From the NCBI RefSeq assembly GCF_022921095.1, contig NZ_CP095053.1, positions 4,072,501 through 4,136,500 on the forward strand: DNA of 64,000 nucleotides, written 5' to 3'. Shown one piece after another: positions 20,321 to 27,090 of the stretch. The notes beneath the pieces are model-generated. The model was given only the letters and a program-made list of their open reading frames with translations. It was not told the DNA's origin and searched no databases. Made by a program: the position numbers and the translations under genes. The stretch is from Hymenobacter aerilatus. Its GTDB lineage: Bacteria > Bacteroidota > Bacteroidia > Cytophagales > Hymenobacteraceae. How positions within the stretch are numbered: the first letter of the stretch is position 1; every line of letters begins with the position of its first letter.

Positions 20321-21952
20321 TTATTGCGTGGCAAGCTGTTGCCAATTGGTTTCCTCGCTGATAGTGGCAGGGGCCGGCATTGTATTAGCCGCCAGCAGGG
20401 CTTCAATGTAGATCATATCGGGGTCGTGGTTCATGCCAGCGGCAGCTTTCACTTGCCCATTCTGTACGTAGAACGCTAGGAAATCCTGCTTGGCTACATC
20501 GCCCACATAGCGGATGTCGTCCCACTCGTCGGCGTGACCAGCGTAGCGTAGGCTCTTGCCGTATTGCTGGGTCCAGAAGTAGGGAGCGGCCGTGTAGGGC
20601 ACCTGTTGGCCCAGCAGGTTGCGGGCGGCCACCCGGCCGTGTTGCTGAGCCACGCGCCAGTGCTCAATGCGCAGCGTATTGCCAGTAGTGGCCGGAAAAT
20701 GGGCAATGTCGCCGGCGGCGTATACGCCGGGTGCGGCTTGCAGATATTCGTCTACTTGCAGGCCACCGTCTTTTTCCAGCTGGAAAGCTTCTTTCAGGAA
20801 ATCGGTGGCGGGGCGCACGCCTACCCCCAGCACTACCAAGTCGGCAGGTAGTTCTTTGCCGGATTTCAGCCGCACGCCCGACACGGTACCGTTCTGGCCA
20901 GTCAACTCGGTCACCTCGGCTTCGGCCTCAAACTGCACGCCTTTTTCCTGGTGCATGGTGCGGAACATCTTGCCTACTTCCGGCCCCAGCACCTTCTCAA
21001 ACGGCTCCTTTTCCTGCGCAATTACCGTTACCGTGCGGCCGTCTTGGCCGATGAGGCTGCTGGCCGCTTCCATCCCGATGAAACTGGAACCAACGATGAC
21101 CACGTATCGGGACTCTTTGGCGGCCTCTACGAGGGCATCGGCATCGGCTTGGGTACGGAGGAGCAGCACGTGTTGTAGGTCGTGGCCGGGTAGCTTGGGG
21201 AGAGAGTTGGGCGTGCCGCCGGGAGCCAGCAGCAGTTGGTCGTAGGACAGCGGGGCCGCATCGGCCAGCAGCACCTGTTTTTTCTCCAGGTCCAGGCCGG
21301 TGGCGCGGGTGTTGGTTAATAGCTCGATGTGGTGCTTCGCGTAGAAATTCTCTTCGCGCAGGGGTAGGCTTTCGGGCTTAGCCTTACCTGCCAAGTAGGC
21401 TTTGCTGAGTTTGGTGCGGTCGTAGGGTATGGCTGCATCGGCCGATAGCAGCACCACACGGCCGGCAAACCCTTCTTCGCGCAGCGTTTGCGCGGCCATC
21501 TGCCCTGCCGCGCCTCCGCCTACTACCGCAATAACATGTTGATTTACAACCGCAGACGAAGCAGCGGGCAACGGCGCGCCACCTACCTCGGCGGTGGGTG
21601 TTTCATCGGGCTTGTCGGTGCTGGCAGGTGGGTTGTCGGGCACCGACACATACACCCTACCCTCGGCCTCGCGCACCGCAAAGGTGGGTAGGGCATCGAG
21701 GGCGGGCGGCTCGCATAAGTTGCCATCGGTGGCGTTGAAGCAGGCATGATGCCAGGGGCACACAATCTGCCCGTGTACTACGCGGCCTTTTTCGAGGGGG
21801 GCACCGTAGTGCGGGCAGTGCGCGGCAAAGGCGCGGTACTGTCCCTGGTGCCGCACCAACAGCACCTCGGGGCCATCGTGGGGGGTAGGGAAAGCGCGCA
21901 ACTCGCCTTCTTGCAGCGCGTCGAGCGGAGCCAGGTTGATTTCCGTGGACAT
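20321..21952 (-). CDS. Rieske-domain FAD-dependent oxidoreductase (AIF/NfrA-like)
   Basis: Protein of 543 aa with an N-terminal Rieske [2Fe-2S] domain (CPHYGAP and CPWHHACF, residues about 45-70), a Pro/Thr-rich linker, a pyridine-nucleotide-disulfide oxidoreductase core (VVGGGAAGQMAAQTL for FAD, VIVGSSFIGMEAA for NAD(P)H) and a C-terminal reductase dimerisation domain. This matches AIF-like ferredoxin reductases that pass electrons from NAD(P)H to a partner. I chose the ATG at 21952 (MSTEINLAPLD); the frame extends to 22015. Its last ~200 bp exist as a decayed copy at 19494-19701. Confidence 0.9.
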   Translation of the reverse strand: MSTEINLAPLDALQEGELRAFPTPHDGPEVLLVRHQGQYRAFAAHCPHYGAPLEKGRVVHGQIVCPWHHACFNATDGNLCEPPALDALPTFAVREAEGRVYVSVPDNPPASTDKPDETPTAEVGGAPLPAASSAVVNQHVIAVVGGGAAGQMAAQTLREEGFAGRVVLLSADAAIPYDRTKLSKAYLAGKAKPESLPLREENFYAKHHIELLTNTRATGLDLEKKQVLLADAAPLSYDQLLLAPGGTPNSLPKLPGHDLQHVLLLRTQADADALVEAAKESRYVVIVGSSFIGMEAASSLIGQDGRTVTVIAQEKEPFEKVLGPEVGKMFRTMHQEKGVQFEAEAEVTELTGQNGTVSGVRLKSGKELPADLVVLGVGVRPATDFLKEAFQLEKDGGLQVDEYLQAAPGVYAAGDIAHFPATTGNTLRIEHWRVAQQHGRVAARNLLGQQVPYTAAPYFWTQQYGKSLRYAGHADEWDDIRYVGDVAKQDFLAFYVQNGQVKAAAGMNHDPDMIYIEALLAANTMPAPATISEETNWQQLATQ

Positions 21953-22059
21953 AGTGTGGAGCTTGATCTGCTTTTCACAACGCACGCCAGCACAGCCGGG
22001 TTGGCCTTGTGCCACGTATGTATTAGAACAAACTGTTTTTCCACCCTTTTCTATTTCGT

Positions 22060-22308
22060 ATGGCTACGCCTTATATCCCCATCAGCTGCTCGTTTTATGA
22101 TGAGCTGGAAGCCCTGGCTACCACCCGCCAGTCATGTCAGCTTGTGTACCGCACGCAGCCCGATTCGCCTCCGGTCACGTACCGAGGCATTATTGCCGAC
22201 CTCTTCATTGAGGATAAAGTAGAGTACCTGCGCCTCACCGACGGCTTCACGCTCCGCCTCGACAACCTTCTGGCCGTAGACCAGAAAGAACGCCGCGACG
22301 TGTGCTAG
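22060..22308 (+). CDS. Rof-like Rho-binding antiterminator family protein
   Basis: A small protein of 82 aa. The N-terminal YIPISCSFYDELEALA and later VEYLRLTDGFTLRLDNL match the Rof/YaeO pattern (Y-PI-C--YD-LE, then VEYL and LRLD). Rof binds Rho and reduces termination; whether the Bacteroidota member does so is untested. It is transcribed divergently from the oxidoreductase gene, 107 bp away. Its stop codon lies at the edge of the octamer inverted repeat at 22311-22431. Confidence 0.72.
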   Translation: MATPYIPISCSFYDELEALATTRQSCQLVYRTQPDSPPVTYRGIIADLFIEDKVEYLRLTDGFTLRLDNLLAVDQKERRDVC

Positions 22309-22310
22309 GT

Positions 22311-22431
22311 GGTGAAATAGTAAGATAGTGAAATGGTGAGTTTGCTGTTCCAACGGCGTTGCTTGCGCGAACTGCACCGCCAGCGCCAGCAGAACGTCAA
22401 ACTCACCATTTCACCATCTTACTATTTCACC
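22311..22431. repeat. Inverted repeat with octamer arms (GGTGAAAT type)
   Basis: Two 33-nt arms (22311-22343 and 22399-22431) match in reverse complement with a single mismatch around a 55-nt loop. Each arm is four degenerate 8-mers: GGTGAAAT, AGTAAGAT, AGTGAAAT, GGTGAGTT. The right arm encodes the last residues and TAG stop of the gene ending at 22422, and the left arm starts just after the stop of the Rof-like gene. Could act as a bidirectional terminator. Confidence 0.9.
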
Positions 22432-23798
22432 AACTTAAATAAGTGCGGTGTGCTGGTGGGCGCGTAGCGGCCGAAAGTAGTGGGGAGCTTGTAGCGCAGC
22501 TCGGGCAGCAGGTTGTGCTCGTCGATGAGGTAGGCCGGGGGCTGACGCATGTTGTGCGCCAGCCGAAAAATGGCGGCGTACTCGTTGAGATGGCCAAAAT
22601 CATGCTGTGCCAGCCGCCAATCGAGGTAGGGCGTGGCTAAGCGGTTGGTAAGGTAGGGGCGCCGGTCGGTACCCAGCACCAGGAGCGTCTGGTTGTGCAC
22701 ACTGGTATAGGCCGGGTTGGGCTGCACGGCAAAGGATTCCTCGGCAGGAATGGGTAGCAGGTTGCCGAAGGGTAGCACACTCCGGTAGCGGATGCCCACC
22801 ACGGTGCCAATCAGCACCAGCAACAGTAGCTCCAGCAGCCACGGCCGCGGCGCCCGCTGCCACAAAAATAACCCGAAATACGTGAGCGGCGGCAGCGCCA
22901 GCACCAACGTACCGGGTGCCCGCCCATCACCGACAAAGATGACAGCAATAGTAACCACCAGCCATACCAGCATCAGCTGCAGAAACTTCACTTGAAATAC
23001 CAGTCCCAGCGAGGTAGCAAACGTGCGCAGCAAGGCCGCTGCCAGCAACACGCCCGGCAGAATTAGCAGACGCAACTGCACTAGGCGGGGCATGCCATCG
23101 GCGCCGGCCGTGAAGCCCGCCAAGGTAGGGCGCAGGTGAAACTGCGAAAACGCCGGCAACGCATCGGCATACAGCAGCACCGTGCCCACCACCACGTACG
23201 GAAAAAAGAAGCCGCACAACAGCAGCAAAAAGCTCCGAAACGAGTTGGCGGCGAAGATGATAACCGCAAACAGCGCCAGCAGCAGAAACAGCGCCAGCGG
23301 GAGGTAGAACAGCGCCGCCAACCCCAACAGAAACCCCGCCTGAAACAGGCGCCGGTTGTCGTAGCCCTCGCGGGAGGTAGGCAGTAGCGCACTGAGCGCA
23401 TATACCACCAGTGTGTGCCCTACCAGCAGCGGCGACAAAATATCCAGGTCGGACGTGACGCTGGCTACCAGCAGGTACGTCAAGGCCGCTACGTAGCCGC
23501 GCTCGGGGTGCACATCGGCGCGGTTGAGGATGCGGTTGAGGCGCACGGCCTGCATCACCAGCAAGGCCAGGGCCAGCGCCCGGTACAGCCACAGCGGCCG
23601 ACTGCCTACGGCTTCGAGCAGCCCATAGAGCGTGCTGGCTAGCGGGGCAGTGCTGTCGTACAGGTCGCGGTAGGGCATGGCGCCACTGTGCAACCGTTCG
23701 CCTATCAGAAAGGCGTGCAGCTCCACGGCCGACAGTGGCACACCCAGCCACAACAAGGGTAGGCGCACAGCCAGCACCAGCAGCAGTAGCACCACCAA
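22422..23798 (-). CDS. Polytopic inner-membrane protein of unknown function
   Basis: A 458-aa protein with about ten to eleven hydrophobic helices, Leu-rich, and an Arg/Asp-containing loop (GAMPYRDLYDSTAPL) after the first helix; this layout resembles GT-C-like or DUF6427-like membrane proteins of Bacteroidota, without certainty. No ATG start exists: TTG at 23798 is the first conventional codon, but the frame stays open to 23846 and encodes a plausible extra N-terminus (ILLQFFKSPLSSR). That extension runs directly into the CTTGGGGG repeat, so the native start may have been lost. The C-terminal LVK and the stop come from the other repeat. Confidence 0.6.
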   Translation of the reverse strand: MVVLLLLVLAVRLPLLWLGVPLSAVELHAFLIGERLHSGAMPYRDLYDSTAPLASTLYGLLEAVGSRPLWLYRALALALLVMQAVRLNRILNRADVHPERGYVAALTYLLVASVTSDLDILSPLLVGHTLVVYALSALLPTSREGYDNRRLFQAGFLLGLAALFYLPLALFLLLALFAVIIFAANSFRSFLLLLCGFFFPYVVVGTVLLYADALPAFSQFHLRPTLAGFTAGADGMPRLVQLRLLILPGVLLAAALLRTFATSLGLVFQVKFLQLMLVWLVVTIAVIFVGDGRAPGTLVLALPPLTYFGLFLWQRAPRPWLLELLLLVLIGTVVGIRYRSVLPFGNLLPIPAEESFAVQPNPAYTSVHNQTLLVLGTDRRPYLTNRLATPYLDWRLAQHDFGHLNEYAAIFRLAHNMRQPPAYLIDEHNLLPELRYKLPTTFGRYAPTSTPHLFKLVK

Positions 23799-23837
23799 GC
23801 GTGAGGAAAGCGGACTTTTGAAAAACTGGAGCAGGAT

Positions 23838-24053
23838 CTTAGGGGCTTAGGGGCTTGGGGGCTTGGGGGCTTGGGGGCTTGGTTGATACTCGGACAATCA
23901 ACTATACCCTGGTTTGCAAAAGTAGCAGGTACAAGTCCACTGGTTCAACCAACTCAACGCCTAAAGTCGATAGGCCCACGTAGAACGGGGTAGGAATCCG
24001 GGTTTTAAAAATAAAATTCAAGCTCCTAAGACCCCAAGCCCCTAAGACCCTAA
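23838..24053. repeat. Octamer repeat CTT(A/G)GGGG with diverged inverted arm
   Basis: Between 23838 and 23882 an 8-bp unit is repeated five and a half times (CTTAGGGG twice, CTTGGGGG three times, then CTTGG). At 24020-24053 the complementary sequence appears in diverged form (AAGCTCCTAAG, CCCCAAGCCCCTAAG). The spacer between contains nothing gene-like. The left arm abuts the 5' end of the upstream membrane-protein gene and the right arm ends just before the rbfA promoter element. Confidence 0.8.
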
Positions 24054-24058
24054 TCACC

Positions 24059-24066
24059 TATCTTTG
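24059..24066 (+). promoter_or_regulatory. Bacteroidota -7 element of rbfA
   Basis: TATCTTTG matches TAnnTTTG and ends 8 nt before the rbfA ATG, so transcription should begin at or within a few bases of the start codon. Confidence 0.5.
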
Positions 24067-24074
24067 CCTGTTCT

Positions 24075-24512
24075 ATGGAAAGCAAACGACAGCAAAAAGT
24101 AGCCAGCTTGCTTCAGCAAGAATTGGCCGCCGTATTTCAGCGCGACCTGCCGCACTTATTCCCGGGCCTGGCACCCGGCATTAGCACGGTACGCGTATCG
24201 CCCGACCTGGGTATTGCCCGCGTGTATCTGAGCCTGTTGCTGGTAGGCGACGGCCAGGCCATGCTGGAACAAGTGCGCGACAGCAGCAAGGAAATTCGTC
24301 TGGCGCTGGCTAAGCGCATCCGCCAACAACTGCGCGTGGTGCCTGCCCTCAGCTTCTTCCTCGACGACAGTGCTGCCTACGCTGCTCACATGGACCAAGT
24401 ATTTGGTGGCCTCACCATTCCGGCTGCCAGCACCGACGCACCCACCGAGGAGGACGAATCCCCCAAGCCTACCCCTCCCCGCCCCCGCCTCTTTGCCGAC
24501 GAAGACGAGTAG
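24075..24512 (+). CDS. rbfA: Ribosome-binding factor A
   Basis: Small-subunit maturation factor of 145 aa needed for 16S rRNA 5'-end processing and cold growth. The N-terminus ESKRQQKVASLLQQELAAVF and the KH-like core (VRVSPDLGIARVYLSLL, RIRQQLRVVPALSFFLDDS) are clear. The C-terminal 30 residues are acidic and Pro-rich. A -7 element lies 8 nt before the ATG. The stop TAG is followed at once by the next octamer repeat. rbfA lies upstream of a LolC/E-type permease gene, with a methyltransferase gene between. Confidence 0.93.
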   Translation: MESKRQQKVASLLQQELAAVFQRDLPHLFPGLAPGISTVRVSPDLGIARVYLSLLLVGDGQAMLEQVRDSSKEIRLALAKRIRQQLRVVPALSFFLDDSAAYAAHMDQVFGGLTIPAASTDAPTEEDESPKPTPPRPRLFADEDE

Positions 24513-24608
24513 TGAGGTGGTGAGATGGTGAAATAGTGAGTTTTTCCACTGACTATCGTGCTATCTGACCAATAAACTCACCATTTCACCATTTCACCAT
24601 TTCACCAC
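24512..24608. repeat. Inverted repeat with octamer arms (GGTGAAAT type)
   Basis: The left arm (24512-24543) reads as octamers GTGAGGTG, GTGAGATG, GTGAAATA, GTGAGTTT. The right arm (24574-24608) is AAACTCACC plus ATTTCACC three times. They form an imperfect inverted repeat with a 30-nt loop. The element starts at the rbfA stop and ends immediately before the TTG start of the methyltransferase gene. Confidence 0.88.
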
Positions 24609-25418
24609 TTGCATTACGACCCGATTAAACGCTCCCTGGGCAATGTGTTTAACCGCACCCCGTGGTTGCGGCGTCTGTTCTACCACCTGCTCGACTTGTT
24701 GCTACTGCGCACTTGGCACGTGCACCGCGAGCTGCGCCAATGGGCTAAAGGCCGCACCCAGGAACCGCTCACCATCTTAGATGCCGGCGCCGGCTACGGC
24801 CAGTATACCTACTGGCTGAGCAGCTTGGGCCCCAAGTGGCAAATCCTGGCCGTGGATGTGAAAGAGGAGCAGGTGGCCGACTCCAACAACTTTTTCCGGC
24901 AGATTGGCCGGCCGCAGGTGCAGTTTGCCGTGCAGGATCTGGTGCTGTACCAAGAGCCCAACAGCTTCGATCTGGCGTTGTCGGTAGATGTGATGGAGCA
25001 TATTCTGGAAGATGTGGAAGTGTTTCGCAACATCCATACCTCGCTCAAGGATGGCGGCATGCTGCTCATCTCTACCCCCAGCGACCAGGGTGGCTCCGAC
25101 GTGCACGGCGACGGCGAAACCAGCTTCATTGAAGAGCACGTGCGCGACGGCTACAACATTCACGAGATACAACAGAAGCTGCGCACGGCTGGTTTCGAGC
25201 GCATTGAGGCCCGTTATAGCTACGGCGAACCGGGTCAGGTTTCTTGGCGCCTGAGCATGAAGTACCCCATTCTGATGCTGGGCAAGTCGCGGCTGTTCTT
25301 CCTTCTTTTGCCGTTTTACTACCTCCTGGTGTTCCCCTTCTGCCTGCTGCTGAACTGGTTTGATGCCCGCACCACCCACGAATCCGGCACTGGCTTGATT
25401 GTGAAAGCCTGGAAGTAG
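24609..25418 (+). CDS. Class I SAM-dependent methyltransferase with C-terminal membrane segment
   Basis: Protein of 269 aa. The SAM-binding motif DAGAGYGQYTYWL is at about residues 58-70, followed by DVMEHILEDVEVFRNI and a GGMLLISTPS strand, as in small-molecule or ubiquinone-type methyltransferases. After residue 225 two hydrophobic helices (FFLLLPFYYLLVFPFCLLL) suggest membrane attachment. The start is TTG at 24609, directly after the octamer repeat; the next ATG is well inside the fold. Substrate is unknown; a lipid or polysaccharide intermediate would fit the membrane segment. Confidence 0.8.
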   Translation: MHYDPIKRSLGNVFNRTPWLRRLFYHLLDLLLLRTWHVHRELRQWAKGRTQEPLTILDAGAGYGQYTYWLSSLGPKWQILAVDVKEEQVADSNNFFRQIGRPQVQFAVQDLVLYQEPNSFDLALSVDVMEHILEDVEVFRNIHTSLKDGGMLLISTPSDQGGSDVHGDGETSFIEEHVRDGYNIHEIQQKLRTAGFERIEARYSYGEPGQVSWRLSMKYPILMLGKSRLFFLLLPFYYLLVFPFCLLLNWFDARTTHESGTGLIVKAWK

Positions 25419-25695
25419 CGGTTTTGCGTGGGGTAGCGTATCTTGGGATCGATTCTTACGCCGTAAGATGATGGAAGGAGAAAATGATATGGCAACATCC
25501 CCAGCCGATATGCACCACTGCTTAGACTACTTGCAAGTGCACTTCAGACAGAACACTGTGTTTGCAGATTCTAAATCCATTCAAAAGAGATAATTCAAGA
25601 CCACGAAGCGCCTGCGCCGCCCCGAAGGATTTATGCGGCGCGCCAGCTAACTTTACTTTTATCCGCCTCCCGCTTCGCCCTACCCACGCCCGCAC
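25419..25695. other. Intergenic spacer with a possible 41-codon ORF
   Basis: From 25468 to 25593 (plus) a 41-codon frame starts ATGATGGAAGG; a second in-frame ATG at 25489 follows a GGAAGGAG that would be a strong ribosome-binding site. The peptide is polar (MHHCLDYLQVHF in the middle) and resembles nothing I know. Towards the 3' end TACTTTTA is a near-match to a -7 element for the permease gene. The ORF may be chance. Confidence 0.3.
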
Positions 25696-26925
25696 GTGAA
25701 CGTTCCTTTGCTCATTGCCCGGCGCTACTTTTTCTCGAAGAAGAAGCGCAACATCATCAGCATCATCTCCAACATTTCGATGGTAGGGGTGGCTGTGGGC
25801 ACCATGGCGCTCATCATTGTGCTGTCGGTGTTCAACGGGCTGGAAGACCTTGTACGCGGCCTCTACGGCAAATCGGACCCCGATCTGATGATTTCGGCCG
25901 TGCAGGGCAAGTCTTTTCCCGTAGACAGTGCCTTCATCGACCGCATCACGGCCGTGCCAGGCGTGGCGCTTGTTACGCAGGTGATTGAGGATAATGCCCT
26001 ACTGCAGTACCACGACCGCCAGATGGTGGTGAAAATGAAGGGCATGAGCGAGAACTATTTCGCCCAGAGCAACATCGACTCGGCTATTGTGGAAGGTGAC
26101 CACCGCCTCGTGCGCGACGGCCAGGACTACGCCTTGCTGGGCGCCGGCGTGCAGCACGAGCTCAGCATTGCCCTCGACAACCGCCTTTCGCCCCTGCGCC
26201 TGCTCTACCCCCGCAACACGGGCAAAAAGCTGCTGTCTATGAACCCCGAAACGGCGTTCAACGAGCAGGCTATCCTGGCCGGCGGCGTGTTTTTGATTGA
26301 GCAGCGCATCGATGACAGTTACATCTTTGTACCTCTGGAGTTTGCTCGCGACCTGCTGCTCTACGGCAACCGCCGCACCTCGCTGGAAGTACGCGTGGGC
26401 GACCAGCACTACGTAGACGACGTGAAGGAGGAGCTGCGCCAGCTGCTCGGCCCCAAGTTCCAAGTGCTCAACTCCGACGAGCAGCACGTGAGCCTGCTGA
26501 AAGCCATCAAGGTAGAGAAGATGTTTGTGTTCATCACTTTCGCCTTCATTCTGCTCATCGCCTCGCTCAACATCTTCTTCTCGCTGTCGATGCTGGTGAT
26601 AGACAAGAAAAAGGACGTGGCCATCCTACGGGCTATGGGTGCCACTACCCAGCTGATTCGCAATATCTTCTTGCTGGAAGGCGCCATTGTGGCCATGGTG
26701 GGCGCCATAACAGGGCTGGTGCTGGGGGTAGGAATTTGCTGGCTGCAACAAACCTTCCACCTCGTTTCGATGGGCATGGCCACGGCCGTAGTAGATTCCT
26801 ACCCCGTACAAATGCAGGCCATGGATATTGTGCTGACGGGCCTCGCTATTATTGTAATTACCGTTTCGGTATCTATCCGGCCGGCGCTGAATGCGGCGCG
26901 CTTAGACGTGCGCGACAATTTGTAA
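25696..26925 (+). CDS. LolC/LolE-family lipoprotein-releasing ABC permease
   Basis: Inner-membrane permease of 409 aa for lipoprotein sorting (LolCDE type) or a related process. It has an N-terminal helix (IISNISMVGVAVGTMALIIVLSVFNGLE), a periplasmic MacB-PCD domain and three C-terminal helices with the typical DKKKDVAILRAMGAT loop. The start is GTG at 25696, chosen because the N-terminal NVPLLIARRYFFSKKKRN is conserved. No ATPase gene is adjacent. The gene follows the rbfA-methyltransferase pair on the same strand after a spacer of 277 bp. Confidence 0.9.
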   Translation: MNVPLLIARRYFFSKKKRNIISIISNISMVGVAVGTMALIIVLSVFNGLEDLVRGLYGKSDPDLMISAVQGKSFPVDSAFIDRITAVPGVALVTQVIEDNALLQYHDRQMVVKMKGMSENYFAQSNIDSAIVEGDHRLVRDGQDYALLGAGVQHELSIALDNRLSPLRLLYPRNTGKKLLSMNPETAFNEQAILAGGVFLIEQRIDDSYIFVPLEFARDLLLYGNRRTSLEVRVGDQHYVDDVKEELRQLLGPKFQVLNSDEQHVSLLKAIKVEKMFVFITFAFILLIASLNIFFSLSMLVIDKKKDVAILRAMGATTQLIRNIFLLEGAIVAMVGAITGLVLGVGICWLQQTFHLVSMGMATAVVDSYPVQMQAMDIVLTGLAIIVITVSVSIRPALNAARLDVRDNL

Positions 26926-27010
26926 CCTACTTTTTGCGGCTGTAGTATCGCTACTACTACCTGATTTTGCCACAAGCAGAACAGTAAGGAAATCCTATGG
27001 TTTTATATAA

Positions 27011-27038
27011 TTATTCTAATAATAAATTATCAGAATAA
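27011..27038. promoter_or_regulatory. AT-rich inverted repeat upstream of the helicase gene
   Basis: TTATTCT and AGAATAA separated by 14 nt, in the AT-rich spacer 26926-27090. It lies about 50 nt before the helicase ATG and could be a regulator site or a promoter-region palindrome. No known operator is recognised. Confidence 0.3.
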
Positions 27039-27090
27039 CCAGATTCTACCATTTGTCCTTACTTTCATCTTTGCATCTCTGCCGCCAATC

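Noticed and set aside
22311..24608. CRISPR array
   Set aside because: The repeats are 8-bp degenerate units without spacers of constant size, and no cas genes are present.
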